From Gnetum montanum (lineage: Eukaryota; Streptophyta; Gnetopsida; Gnetales; Gnetaceae): a stretch of DNA of 27,689 nucleotides. The DNA is taken from NCBI GenBank assembly GCA_015680685.1, contig MNCI01026324.1, positions 126,001 through 153,689 of the forward strand, in the 5' to 3' direction. Positions 9,824 to 21,199 of this stretch are shown in pieces (position 1 is the stretch's first letter; each line of letters begins with the position of its first letter). The notes beneath the pieces are model-generated. The model made no database searches and was not told where the DNA came from. It saw only the letters and a list, made by a program, of their open reading frames with translations. A program made the translations under genes and the position numbers.

Positions 9824-11779
9824 ACCACCACTTTACACATTACCCTGTTATTATTTTTTTTTATAATTTTAACACCATCGATCCATATCATAACATTGAT
9901 ATCAATTAGATAGACTGACATATTACATAAAATAATTAGATAGACTGACATATTACAAATTTAGGTTGCAAACATGTCAATTATTATCGCGATTGCACTA
10001 ATAAGATTCAAAACATTTGGAAAAATTTCAGACATATCGATCTTAACTATAAACATTGATAATTCTAATAAACATATCAATTTGCATTAAAGCTGAACTA
10101 TTCAGATGTGAAATGTTTACTAAAATTTACTCGTGTTTGAACTAGATTGAATAGATTGATATGAATTGATACATTGACATCAATTAAGCTTGATTAAATT
10201 GAAATTTATATTGGAAACTTGAATTTTATCTTACTCCTATCAAGCTAGGTCACTGAAATCTATATATCGTAATTTGGTTTTGTAGTGAGACATTGAACCT
10301 TTGATTTCCCTTGATACAACTTCTACTAGGATGTTTTTTATTCTCTATAGACATTGATACTTTGATCTTTATTGATACTTGTACTTGGGCTAATCACCAT
10401 AAATTGAGAAAATCAATATTGATCGATATTATTATAATTTTATCTATAGATTATGTACATATGTTTATTCCTCTATTGATAATAAATTCTTATTATTGGA
10501 TAGGAGTTCACATATAAATTAGTTAGGAAGGCCCTTCCTAGGATTAATTGGGCTTAACATTGCATCATAAGGTTTGCTTCATTAGATGCAAGAATGTCTT
10601 ATAAACTCAAGGTCTAAATCATTCTTATGATTAAGGATTTGAGATGCATTTCTTGCATGTAACTCTTTCCTTAACTTGTTCTTAGCTTAGCTTCCATGTT
10701 GGTTATACCCTACTATCATATGATTTATTACTTGGTTACCCCCCTTCCCACCTAATTAAGCTAAGGTATGTGTCATACCTAGGTTAATTAGTAAAAATAA
10801 ATTAGAAAAGAACATGGTCAAAGATTATAACAAAAGCAAGAATTGCCCTGGGTTTTATATATCCTGATTATGAATAGTGGTCAAANTCCTTTAAGGATGA
10901 AGAAGAAAGAGTTAAGGAGCTAAATAAGCTAAGCAAAGGGAATGCTTAGAAGTGAGGGTATTTATTAAGAAACTTTAGATGAATCAATCCTTGATTGCCT
11001 ATGTTATACCCTAGCTCTAAAGTGGTGACATCCGTATTATAGTGGTGATTGCTACTCCACCCATAATCACTCAACTCATAGAAGGAGGTTCTTATGGGAT
11101 GCTTGAAATTATGAGCTTTGAGCATTGCCCCAATTGTAAGGTTCTTGTGTTTATGTGGCTCTACTCATGATTGAAGGTTCTTATGTAGCCATTTTTTCTT
11201 CTTCTTTTTCTTTGTTTACAGTATTCATGAATTTTTTTTAAAAAGAATTTCTATATTTGGCCAAATTCAATCATGAGGTTCTTCTGGGAGCTAAATTCAT
11301 TTGTATTTTTTAATTGAATGGGTTGCTTACATGGGTATTGATCTTGCTTGATATTGTCAGATGCCTTTACCACCATAGAGGTTAGTACCAATATAACAAA
11401 CCCTTTCCACCTTATTGATTCATCCCAATAAGTAATTAATAGAAACCATACACTAATCATCATTAGTCGAAACTCATCTATTTTGTCTCCTTATCTTATG
11501 AACTTTATACTTAAAGAACATTGTTTGGAAAACAATAAAATTTAACATATGTAATTTACTTAGTAATATAAGGCTCACCCTTAGTTGGATTTTGGGTTTA
11601 AACCAACCTATCTCAAGGTTAGAGGAGCTATCATTCTCCCTTGCATTCTAGACATGATGCAAATGAACTCTTTAAAGTCCCAACTATAATAGAAGGTGCT
11701 ATTGTCATCTACATTTTCAAGGTAAAATTTGTAGACAAGAATTGATTTAATACTTTATACTATTACATAAGAGTCTTGG
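9824..11779 (-). other. E2 spacer between integrase and extra ORF
   Basis: About 1.95 kb with no recognisable domain. The half nearer the extra ORF (about 9880-10480) is strongly AT-rich and packed with ATCAAT, ATCGAT and GATATC motifs. The part 10500-11250 has no open frame of note and holds one undetermined base (n at 10886). The minus frame at 11251-11463 (70 codons) shows no family features; it may be a relic of sequence following integrase. Post-pol spacers of this kind are normal in Athila-type elements. Confidence 0.55.
9904..9957. repeat. Two-copy 30-bp tandem repeat
   Basis: A 24-bp block beginning AATTAGATAGACTGACATAT occurs at 9904-9927 and 9934-9957, identical, with a 30-bp period. 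It lies in the AT-rich region upstream of the E2 extra ORF. Confidence 0.9.
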
Positions 11780-12980
11780 TGAAGGGCATTGTCAAGATCT
11801 AGAACTTCTGATGAGTCTTTGTTATTTTGTTCATTTGTATAAGTTGGATCAGTTAATTCTACTAATTCATCTTCCCTAGGTTCTTCAATGTGATGTTGAT
11901 AATATAACTTAAGTCTCTATCCATTGACTAAAAATGTAATTGAAGAATCATCTATAGGTGAAATTAGAAGATTTCCATTGGCATGGGCTTGCACAACTAA
12001 ATAAGGGCCTTCCCACCTGGTCATTAACTTTCTTGGAAATTTATTTAAACACATATTATATAAAAGAACTTTATCACCTATGGAAAAATATTTCTTAAAA
12101 ATATTTTTATCATGTATAGTCTTCATTTTTTTGTAATTTTTTGTTTGTTAAGAGCATGTAGCCTCTTTTCATCAAGTTCATGTATTTGATTTATTTGAGA
12201 GGCATGGTTTATGCCTTCATTAAAATTTAATTGTTGGGCTAACCATAAAGATTGATATTTAATTTCAACAGGTAATAATCATTGCTTACCATAAACCAAT
12301 TAGTAAGGTGAATATCCTAAACTTGGTTTATATGTAATCCTATAAGTCCAAAGTGTGTCTTGTAATTTTTTAAACTAATACTTATTTTTAGTACATACAG
12401 TTTTTGTGAATATATTCAAGATAATTCTATTTGCATTTTCTACTTGATCATTGATTTGAGGATGATAGGTAGTATCTATCTTGTGTTGGATTCCACATGA
12501 ATTAAGGAATTTTTTCATTATTTTATTTATAAAATGGGTTTCTTGATCACTTATGATCACTCATGGAATTTCAAAACGTGTTAAAATATTTTCTTGAAGG
12601 AATGTTACTACTACCTTAACATCATTTGTTGGGGTGGCTTTAGCTTCAACCCATTCAGTAACATAATCTATATAGACCAAAATATATTGACTTCCATTAA
12701 TTGGTGGGAATTATCCTAAGAAGTCTATAACCCACACATCGAATGGTTTAGTTATTAAAATTAGGTTTAAAAGCATTTCTTGTTTCTTTGTTATGGTTTC
12801 CATTTGTTGACATTTATCATATTCCTAAACACACTTATGAGCATCTTTAAAAATTAAGGGCAAATAAAATCCACTATGGAGGATTTTTATAGTAGCATGT
12901 TATCTATCAAAGTGACCACCTCCTAAGTCATCATGGCACATATGTAAAATTTCTTGTTGTTTATCCTCAACAATACATTT
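11780..12980 (-). pseudogene. E2 integrase, degenerate but with DDE residues kept
   Basis: On the minus strand there is a remnant of the zinc-binding H2C2 region (GGHFD near 12900, KCQQMET near 12805), then FDVWVIDFLG with the first Asp at 12723-12725, WVEAKATPTNDV, MIISDQETHF with the second Asp at 12546-12548, and YHPQINDQVENANR with the Glu at 12438-12440. The spacing of the last two is 35 residues, as in DD35E enzymes. The C-terminal part (12126-11917) reads FSIGDKVLLYN, RWEGPYLV and FLVNG, the usual GPY/F-type module, followed by QRLKLYYQHH-like tail to about 11780. Stops include one right after IDFLG. All three catalytic residues survive although the gene is broken. Confidence 0.88.
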
Positions 12981-13079
12981 TCTTGCTATATTATCTTTAC
13001 ATATCTAATAAAGATATGAACTATTCCAAATGTACTTGGATATAGTATGTAGGAAAGATTTCTTTTTTTTTTCCTTAGT

Positions 13080-13640
13080 TCAATTAGTAGGGGTTTTCAT
13101 AGTGGCTAGATAGTTTGCTATATCAGCAAACCAGGGATCCCTCTTGGTAGAAAGAGTTGTTCATTACAGAATTCATCAGTAAAGATCCCTTGTGTTCTAT
13201 TTTCATCTTTAATCTCTAATATTGAAAGATTATTTGCCACTACATTTTCCTGACCTCTTTTATCTAGAATATCAAGGTCAAATTCTTGGAGTAATAAGCA
13301 CCATGTCATAATCCTTGCATTTTCCATTTTTTAGTAGCCAAGAATTTAATGGTTGAATGATTAGTATACACTCTAGTTTTATATCATATTAAATAATATC
13401 AAAATTTATCTAAAGCATATACAATAGCTAATAATTCTTTTTATGTAGTTGTGAAATTGAATTGGGCTTAGTCTACACTTTTAGAAACATAATAAATAAC
13501 TCATGGCTTATGATCAATATATTGTCCCAACATTGCCCCTACTGTAATGTCACTAGCATCACACATTAAATCAAATGGAAAATCCCAATTAGGTGCATTT
13601 AACATAGGGATGGTAGTTGCTCATTTCTTTAATTCTAGGA
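13080..13640 (-). pseudogene. E2 RNase H domain, degenerate
   Basis: The minus strand gives DLMCDASDITVGAMLGQ (about 13520-13570), ELLAIVYALDKF (about 13400-13440), YTNHSTIKF where the expected TDHS aspartate is Asn, and LLLQEFDLDILDKRGQENVV (13300-13230). The tail includes the PWFADIANYL motif at about 13095-13130, typical of Athila-type pol just before integrase. The open piece is 13118-13327. The rest is interrupted by single stops. Confidence 0.85.
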
Positions 13641-14654
13641 ATGCTTCTTGACAATCATTAGTCCATAAAAATGGAGCATCCTTTTCTGAGAGCATGTATA
13701 ATGGTTTAGAAATTTTTGAATAGTTCCTCATAAGCCTTTTATAATATCCAACATGTCCTAGAAAGGATTAGAGGCTTTTTAAATTAGTTAGAGCTAGGAG
13801 TGTAGATATTACCTTTTCTTTTTCGTCATCCATTTTTATCCCATCCTTAGAAACTACATGTCCTAATACTATGCCATTTGTAACCATCAAGTGACTCTTT
13901 TTCCAACTTAATTTTAAATTTTTATTAATACATGTATCTACGACACATTCTAAATGTTGTAATATTTCTTCTTATGTGTCTCGATAGACCAAAAATTCAT
14001 CCATAAACATTGCAAAATAGTCCTCTAACATATTAAAGAATACTTATATCATAGCTCTTTGGAAAGTAGCAGGTGCATTACAGAGGCCAAAAGGCATATG
14101 TTGGTAAGCAAAAGTTCCAAAGGGATATGTGAAAGTTATTTTATGTTAGTCTTTAGGGGTAATGACTACTTGATTGTAACCACTAAATCTGATTTTTCCA
14201 AAATTTGATCTATGTAAGTTAATGGAAAATGGTCTTTCTTTGTATTTTGATTTAATTTTCTATAATCTACACAAACTCTCCATTTCCCACCCTTTTTTGG
14301 GACTACCGTAATTGGACTTACCTATTCACTATCAACTATTGAATAAATAATCCCTTCTTTCCAAAGTTTTGAAATTTCATCCTTAACAATCTATTTGAGT
14401 GCTAGATTAATTCATCTTGGAGGAATTATTATTGGTTTTACATTACCTTCTAGGTAGATATGGTGTTGGTAGATGTTGGGTGAGATTCCTTGATGAAGGT
14501 CCTCATAAATCCATGCAAATACCTTAGATTTTCTACATAAGACTTCAAATAATTTTGCTTCTTGCTCATTAGTTAGTTGGAAATTTAATATTAATGATTT
14601 ATTATTCTCTAGAAAAATATACTTAAGTGTACTAGGCAATTCTTTAATATCCAA
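13641..14654 (-). pseudogene. E2 reverse transcriptase, degenerate
   Basis: The open frame 14654-14412 is the N-terminal connection (FAWIYEDLHQGISPNIYQHH). Then follow VSPITVVPKKGGKWRVCVDY (about 14270-14325), FSGYNQV, TFTYPFGTFAYQHMPFGLCN (about 14055-14130), and the catalytic box FMDE at 13996-14007, where the second Asp of FMDD is Glu. After it come VLGHVVSKDGIKM and FLGHVGYYKRLMRNYSKISKPL. The sequence is close to Athila-type RT. Only a few stops interrupt it, but the active-site change and the stops rule out function. Confidence 0.88.
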
Positions 14655-14861
14655 AGAATCATTTCTTGGAGGTTGAATTGTTTCTCCAATATTCCTTGAG
14701 CCTAAATTTAGAATTTGGTCAAGGAAATCTTGTTGATCCTTTGTAGAGAGGTTTAAAGGTCGTTTCTCAAAATTATTTAGTACTAAGGTTTCTCTATCTT
14801 ATGCCATAGCTGAAGTGGGCATTGTGTAAAGCATTCTTGTCTCCTTTAAGTCATTGTTTAA

Positions 14862-15230
14862 TCAGTCTTCTTTCACCTTATCATATATATTGAACACAAA
14901 AGCAAGATTAGCAAAAGATAATTGAAGTTGTCCTGATCTACAATTAATTACTACATCAGCTATTGCTAACCATGGTCTATGTAATATGATAGGGAAACAA
15001 TCCAAATCTTTAACTTCCAACACTACAAAATAAATTGGGCATTTTCCTTTCTCTACTTCTATTATCAAATCTTCTATTATTCCTACGGGTTTTACATTAG
15101 ATTCATCAACCAAAGATATTATCATATCTACTCTCTTTATATCCTCTAGATCAAGTGACCTAAGCCATTTCTAATGGCATGATATTAATATTAGCTCCTA
15201 AATGCAATAAGACATTTTTAATCACTTGTT
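14862..15230 (-). pseudogene. E2 aspartic protease, degenerate
   Basis: The minus strand shows LLHLGANINIMPLEM (about 15170-15215), which corresponds to the DLGASVN-type active-site loop; the catalytic Asp has become His. After two stops the frame 15125-14862 gives VKPVGIIEDLIIEV, CPIYFVVLEVKD and PIILHRPWLA, the usual Athila protease block (ILGRPFLA). The domain is therefore recognisable but inactive. It lies between gag and RT as expected. Confidence 0.8.
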
Positions 15231-15239
15231 CATTTATTT

Positions 15240-15959
15240 TAATTGGGATAGTAGGACCTTCGGGATCTTGATATTTTGGGACTTCATGAATTTTTATAAG
15301 TTAAGAAAGATTATCAACTAAATAAACCTATTTAGGAATCTTCCTTTTTCTTCTCTTACTACATAATTCCTTTAAGTACTTAGCATATAGAGGTGTGTCT
15401 TTTACTACTTGTTCCAAAGGGATATGCAAATATAATTCACTAAACATTTTTTCAAGATGGGCTTTAGTTGTAAAATCTTCCTATAACCATTTAGGAAAAG
15501 GAGGTAAATTTACTTGTCTAGGAGGTATTGATTTTTCATTTCCCCTACTTGGTTGACTTTCCTCTCTCTCAATCACTACATGCGGTTGGACTTCTTCTTG
15601 TGTCACTATTTCTTAAAATCTAACCTTCTTTTGAGATTTAGGCTCTATCATTCTTCCACTTCTAGTAGTGACAGAATGTAATTATTTTTTTCTTTCCTTT
15701 GAGATGTTGGATTTGGTTCAGGTTGGGATGGTAGTTTATTCTCAATTAGGTTTTGAAATCTTCTTTATGTTTCACTCATCAACTATCTACTTTCCTTCAT
15801 GAAGGAAGTAAGGCTTTTGGTAAGTTTCTCCAAATGTTCATTAGTTGGGCTTTTCAATGGTCTAAAATTATTTTGAGGATATTGTTGTTGGTAAGGTGGT
15901 CTTTGTGGAAAGCTCAGTATTGGTTGGCTTTTATATGGTTGAAAAACCTTTATTGATTC
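15240..15959 (-). other. E2 gag-protease linker
   Basis: The minus strand reads as a decayed linker: a Gln/Pro-rich stretch (PPYQQQYPQNNF near 15870-15905), a short helix (LEKLTKSLTSFMKES near 15780-15830) and low-complexity charged sequence down to the protease. Athila gag-pol polyproteins have a similar linker. Numerous stops are present. The plus-strand frame at 15753-15956 is a shadow. Confidence 0.6.
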
Positions 15960-17476
15960 TTATGCTTCCTCATGACAATACAATAGGGCTGGACAAGTGG
16001 TGTAGTCATGTTGTGGACTACCACAAATGTTACATGCTTTAATTTGAACTCCATAAGATTTTTTTCTAATCAATTGTGTTAATTCATCTACTTTTTTATT
16101 CAATTGCTCTGTTTGTTGGGTCATACCTTGCATAATGTTGGGCTTTGGCCATTTTTTACTTTGGTCTACTAATGAATCTATAATCCTCCAACCATCTTCT
16201 AGTGTTACATTCAAGATGTTTCCATTGCATGCAAAGTCAACATTTTGCCTACAATAAGGTAATATGCCTTCTACAAAGATTTGAATTAGTTGATGTGCTA
16301 TAAATCCATGGTTTGGATTCTTCAAACACAATCCTTTAAACCTATTGAAAGTATTCTCATAATCTTCATTTTCATATTGCAAAAAACTCATTAATTGTTT
16401 TCTTAGTAAATACAACCTATCATTAGAGAGAAATCTTTTGAGAAAAGCTTCTTTAAATTCATCCCATAATCTAATTTGTGTCCTAAGGATTTGTAGTGAA
16501 AAATTAGCTTTATCCTTTAAGGTTGATTTAAAAGCAATCATCTTAGTCCCATCACCACTTTGTGGTGCTAACATTACTAATGCGATTTTGAATTCTTTGA
16601 TGTGAGTGATTAGGTCCTCATCATTTGTTCCCTTAAAGATAGGTAATAAATGAATATTCTTAACTTCTACATCTATTCTGTATGGAAGAACTAATGGTTC
16701 TTGAGGTGTGATTGGATGTCCTTTGATTTGATAAATCCCCAAGTGTTCATCCTTGGTAGGCTTCTCTAGCTAGAATATTGGAACTTAGACTACCAAAGGA
16801 AAGAGGAACTGACCCAGAGAGAATGGAGGAGGTGTATGATGTGAAGGTGATCTCATTGTAAAAGTAGTGGTTGCTATTGGGGTTACAATAGGACTTGGTA
16901 TAGAAATAAAGGTTGGTAGTGAAACTAGAGTTCTTAAAATTGAAGTATTAATAGTTTGGGTAGTCACATTAGTTAAAATTTGAGTAGCATTTGAATTCTG
17001 GGCTCTTGTTCCCATGGTTGAACTCATGGTTGATATTATAGGAGTTGAAATGTCAAATAATGAATTAAAAGTTGTAGAAAAATTGCCATGTGTTTGTTTT
17101 CCTCCTATTATAGGATCTTGATTTGCCCAAGAAGAAGAAGAGTTAAAATTTGATACTTGTTCCTCTTGATTTTTTTTGGAAGTATTTTTTGATGTTTATA
17201 CAAACTTATAATATTTCTAGAGGGTTGGATTCATGTTGGTTTTTTTGATTACTTGAATATTTTCATTTAATAATCACACTCTTCTTTGGCACATTCATGA
17301 GCTACTAGATCTAAAAATCTACAAACAGATTTAATAACTCCTACTATTGTTGCTTTAATTGCAAATTTCTTAATAGTCTCTGCTAGTTGAGCAACAAGAG
17401 GAGTTGACTCACAGGATTTTACCTTTTCTTTATTTTTAAATTTCTTAATGCAAGAAAAATAATTAAAATAAACCAT
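15960..17476 (-). pseudogene. E2 gag polyprotein, broken in three pieces
   Basis: I take the start as the ATG at 17474-17476, about 125 nt after the primer site; it opens a 69-codon piece ending CAKEECDY. A second piece (17027-16785) is Ser/Thr/Pro-rich. The third (16742-15960, 260 codons) holds the capsid: LPIFKGTNDEDLITHIKEF, ANFSLQILRTQIRLWDEFKE, FLKRFLSNDRLYLLRKQLMS and GLCLKNPNHGF, which follow the Retrotrans_gag pattern. At its end is a CCHC zinc knuckle, CNICGSPQHDYTTC. Athila gag has the same order. The 260-codon segment is the longest intact frame of the window. Confidence 0.88.
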
Positions 17477-17601
17477 TTCTAAAAATTAAAGAAAAATAAA
17501 AGAAAATAGAAAGGGAATTCAAGTGTACTTGAAAAATATTAAGCTTATAGAATAAATTTAAAATGTGCAAAACCCTTGATGTTTATTAATTATATCGACC
17601 T

Positions 17602-17618
17602 TCTCTGCAATAGTGCCA
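17602..17618 (-). other. E2 primer binding site, tRNA-Asp type
   Basis: Three bases after the 5' LTR end the minus strand reads TGGCACTATTGCAGAGA. Against the complement of the plant tRNA-Asp 3' end (TGGCGCCGTTGCCGGGG) the skeleton TGGC-C--TTGC-G-G is kept, and most differences are transitions. This is the usual Athila primer. Confidence 0.6.
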
Positions 17619-17621
17619 AAT

Positions 17622-18156
17622 TGATGAGCCAGGAAAAATTCAGTGCTAGATTACCTTAGTAATTGTCTTTTGTTGTAGAGAAGTCATCTAATTTTTGACC
17701 GACTCCCGAGTCATATTTGTGGAGGAACGGTTCAATATTCGAAAAGATCATCAAGACAAATAACAATTAGAGTTGAATTCAATTTAATACACCACACTTA
17801 TGATTATCACTCATAAGTAAAATTAACTATGCTCCACCTTAACTTCTAATATTAATTTCAAAGATGAACACAACTAATTAAACTACATTGAAATTAAAAA
17901 AATTCATTAAAAATATGAAATATTACAAAGGAGACATTAGCTAATTTGTGACCTTACTCTACTGTCTCCACAGTGTAACAACTTCACAACCTAAACACTT
18001 TATCGGTTGTTGATTGACACAAAGAATCAACACTCTTCCTTAATAACTTTAAACACAAGTAATGGTTTAAATTGGTGTGGGTTTTCTCTTGATTTCTCCT
18101 CCCCTTAATATAGAATTGAGATCCATATTTATACTATGAATGTCATACAAAAATAG
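17622..18156 (-). repeat. E2 5' LTR, truncated by E1
   Basis: It aligns with 7199-7735 (3' LTR) in the same orientation. The 3' end is at 17622 and is followed by the primer site, which identifies it as the 5' copy. The TATA-like ATAAATATGG is at about 18124-18136. The outer ~370 bp (U3) are missing because E1 starts at 18157. Confidence 0.88.
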
Positions 18157-18178
18157 TGATGAATCGTGTTTTGCCAGA

Positions 18179-18240
18179 CCTCGATATGGGATCCTCGATA
18201 TCGGGTACGCAATATCATAGCTTGGATAATGATATCGAAT
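18179..18240 (+). repeat. GATAT-type U3 repeats of E1 5' LTR
   Basis: Two 14-bp direct repeats, CCTCGATATGGGAT (18179-18192) and CCTCGATATCGGGT (18193-18206), are followed by ACGCAATATCAT and ATGATATCGAAT. CGATATCG at 18196-18203 is a perfect palindrome. The block ends about 30 bp before the TATA box. Confidence 0.8.
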
Positions 18241-18267
18241 ATATGATATTGTGATTCTTGTGTAGGC

Positions 18268-18276
18268 CTATAAATA
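18268..18276 (+). promoter_or_regulatory. TATA box of E1 5' LTR
   Basis: CTATAAATA lies in a stretch conserved in the 3' LTR (TATAATTA there) and in the E3 LTR. Confidence 0.65.
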
Positions 18277-19018
18277 CCACATTCAAGTGCATAGGAAAAG
18301 AGAGAGTTGGTAAGTGTTAGAGTAGAGTCTTTTTGCCATTTTTCAATTCATTTTATTTCTTTCCCCAGTGCATGCCCATAGTGTGATGATTGTAATTGTT
18401 TGGAACCTTTATTCGAGTGTGATGTACTTGGACATGCACATGATCAACAATAAAGATTGAGATTACTCCATCATTGCAGCATTCACTTAGTTTTTAATTG
18501 TTATTGTTATTTATTATTTTCTTAGTTAATATTTCTTTACCGTCATTTACTATTTCTATTGTTAAATGCAGAATGAGTACGACTTAATCACGATCTTGGG
18601 AATATTGAAGTGTAACTACTTGGGAACCTACTCGTGTATTTAGGAGTGCTCAAGTAATGTGCACTTGGTAATCCCAAAAGTAGTACATGAGGTCCAGGAT
18701 GCGTATGGATGATTAAGGATAGATGCTTATCGCACTTTGGGTAGCTTAGACTTTATTTCCTATTGCTTATTAGTTTAATCAAGATTATTTTCCATTGTCT
18801 CTAGGAGTAGCCTAGTGTTAAAAATCATATCATTCACCTCACTCTAGACTAAACCATAGTGACAAAGCAAATACTAGTCTAGGTGGGAAGATAGCAAACT
18901 ACGATCAACGTGTAAATATCCAGATACCACAACTATTCCATTTGCAAAGTTTCATTGGATCATGCGGACATGCTTGTATTTGTATGGTTGAGTGTAGGGG
19001 TACCTAGCCACTCATCAT

Positions 19019-19037
19019 TGGCTCCGTTATCAGGGAT
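19019..19037 (+). other. E1 primer binding site for tRNA-Asp
   Basis: TGGCTCCGTTATCAGGGAT matches 15 of 19 bases of TGGCGCCGTTGCCGGGGAT, the complement of the plant tRNA-Asp(GTC) 3' end as I know it. Three of the four differences are transitions. The spacing of one base from the LTR end is normal. Confidence 0.85.
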
Positions 19038-19150
19038 GGTGCTAGTTATTTATATTAGTTATATCATACAAGATCACTATAACAAAGTATTAACGATATA
19101 TCTTTTAGAAAAGAAATTAATTTCAATTAAGTCACACATGATTCACAACA

Positions 19151-21076
19151 ATGTCTCTCTCACAAGACTATGGTAACACAACAACCAGTGAGGCAATTCA
19201 TTGGAGAACCAACGAAAGTTATGATGAAGACAAAGTTTGGAATGCTCAATCTTATGCAGGGGTCTCCTATGTACATAAATGAAGACAACATCGTTTCAAC
19301 TCACAAACTCATAACCTACCTAGTGACGATGAACCCCTACTAGCCACTAAGAGCCTAATGCATATACAAGAGGTTGTTCGAATATCCCATAGGCATTACA
19401 AGGAAAGTCGTCTACCCAGGCTTGATTCAAACAACTTTCCCAAGTTTTCAGGAGGATATGATTTAGATCCGCAACATCATTTACAAACCTTCCATGATGC
19501 CTGTGTATGGAACAATATTGATAATGGGTCGAAAAAACATAAGCTCTTTTCTATGACACTCGTTGGCTAAGCAAAAGTATGGTATAGGTCGTTAAAACCA
19601 AAATCAATTCGACATTGGCTAACAATGGTAGAGCTCTTCACTGAAAGATACCAAACCTATGAAAGAGTGTTAGCCTTGAGGAAACAAATCCAAGAGTGGA
19701 AACAAGTGCAACATGAACCCTTGGACATGGCCTTAGAAAGATATTACTCTTTGTTAAACAAATGCCCAGGCCATGGGTTCTCTAAGGAAAGGCTAATGTA
19801 TCACATCATGGATGGGCTTCGTAATGAAACAAGGGAGACCTTGGGGATGTATGCCCCATGTCAACTATATGAACTATGAACCCACCAATTCCAAGAGCTT
19901 ATTAAGAAAGTAGCAAAAGATGAAGGAGAAATAGCTAAATGGGAGAATGTTGAAAGCTCTCAATAGTATCAAAATCTCAAAATAGCAAAGGTCCATGGTC
20001 ATGAAAAGGAGAAATCAACTTACCTCAAGGAGGTGGAATCATCTTTGCCAATGCTACAATCACTAGATAAGATTGAGGCAAAGATCAATAAGATGAAAAA
20101 CTGGGTACATGAAAAATGAAAAGAATATTCCAACATTATTAGAGGTGGAACTATGCCAAATCAAGAAACAGGACAAGACACCATGCAACAATTAGGATGA
20201 AGGGTTGAAGAAAATAAGAATAGGAACTCAATTGCCAATTGTATGTATCAATGTAATGTTTCCCTGTACAATCACCCCAAAGGCCAATGCCCAATCTTGT
20301 CACATTTACATGAGTGTTGGGGAGGAATGTTACATTTAGATTTTGTACAAAAATACTGTGTTCAATCACAGTGGCAAAAATCCCAGTCATGGGGGAGGCC
20401 ACCCTCAAACTAGTCACACCCTTCATACCATCCAAACCCAAGCACTTATGAGGTTCAACATCTTGTTTCCCCAACAATGTCAATATCCTTTATCTCACCA
20501 CATCATTATCATTCTCCTAAGTACTATCAACCCATGTCCTCTCCCACAAGATCACCACCTCATGTTTCTTGCACTTCTCCTCACCCTCAATATTCTCATC
20601 CTTCACCTCCTTTTACATCGCCACCAATAGTACTAGAAGGTTTTGCACCACAACACCAACCCACGAACGTTACTTGTGTTGCTACCTTTAACAGTAGTGG
20701 AGGTCCTCCACAACGTCGAAAATGTCCTTTCTTTAGGCATGACCAAAGAAAGAGACAACATGATTCCGAAACCACTGCATCCTCCAACCCAACACAAGTT
20801 CAATGTCATGATGCATCTACCTTCTCGAACTCAATGCCTCATGGTACCCTATCAGGGCCACCAATCAATACTCCAACTATGATGTGGCCCAATACATATA
20901 AACACATAGGGAGACATATTGATCCTTGCATACCATCTTACAGTCACAGGTGCCATAGTGGATCAACTCCTTATCAATTAACCACATTTTATAATTTTCC
21001 CCACTATGCCTACTTTAATCAAGTGTGTGAACCCCAATTTGGGTACATTCCAATCACCACATCAAAGGACACCTAG
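19151..21076 (+). pseudogene. E1 gag, full length with in-frame stops only
   Basis: From ATG at 19151 one reading frame runs 642 codons to TAG at 21074-21076 without a net frameshift; it is interrupted by seven stops (at about 19277, 19568, 19877, 19964, 20117, 20198 and 20413). The capsid region has FPKFSGGYDLDPQHHLQTF, AKVWYRSLKP, FTERYQTYERVLALRKQIQE and LLNKCPGHGFSKERLMYHI, which follow the Retrotrans_gag pattern. A zinc-knuckle-like CNVSLYNHPKGQC (about 20245-20285) has Ser for the second Cys. The C-terminal ~250 residues are rich in Pro, His, Ser and Tyr. The frame may originally have continued to about 21196, since further gag-like sequence follows the last stop. It is the only replication protein encoded besides the aORF. 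Confidence 0.87.
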
Positions 21077-21199
21077 TGGTTTGGATATGACTAGACTCCA
21101 ATGTTCCAAAAATGCTTGGATCCAAATTTTCCATTTATTAATTCTAGCCATACTTAAAGGATTAGTTATGGGGGATATCCTCTATTTTGACAAGTAGAA

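Larger units (their letters stand above)
7199..18156 (-). mobile_element. E2: Athila-like LTR retrotransposon, near full length
   Basis: The minus strand carries a truncated 5' LTR (17622-18156), a tRNA-Asp-type primer site, gag, protease, RT, RNase H, integrase, an extra ORF and a 3' LTR (7199-8108). The gag fold, the zinc knuckle, the protease block and the RNase H block (EFDLDILDKRG...) match the Athila branch of Ty3/gypsy. The two LTR copies differ at 4 of 87 and about 31 of 210 positions in two stretches I compared, so insertion is old. Its left end lies inside the E3 aORF, proving insertion into E3. The right end is interrupted by E1. A 5-bp target duplication should read CTCTA (7194-7198), but the other side is missing. 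Confidence 0.88.
18157..19017 (+). repeat. E1 5' LTR (861 bp)
   Basis: It begins TGATGAATCG and ends CACTCATCA, giving a perfect 6-bp terminal inverted repeat TGATGA/TCATCA. The primer site follows after one base. It contains the GATAT-type repeats (18179-18218), a TATA box (18268-18276), a T-rich R/U5 part and one minisatellite unit (CTTGGTAATCCC at 18663-18675). It is collinear with 26047-26898. Confidence 0.92.

Noticed and set aside
9836-9853. Partial match to the I-SceI recognition site (ATTACCCTGTTAT)
   Set aside because: Only 13 of 18 bases agree and there is no homing endonuclease context; chance in AT-rich DNA.
10311-10517. 68-codon ORF rich in Ile
   Set aside because: It lies in the AT-rich repeat stretch of the E2 spacer; translation reflects base composition.
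15753-15956. 67-codon plus-strand ORF with many Trp
   Set aside because: Antisense to the Gln/Pro-rich gag-protease linker of E2.
20151-20483. 110-codon minus-strand ORF
   Set aside because: It lies antisense within the E1 gag frame, which has clear gag motifs; a shadow.
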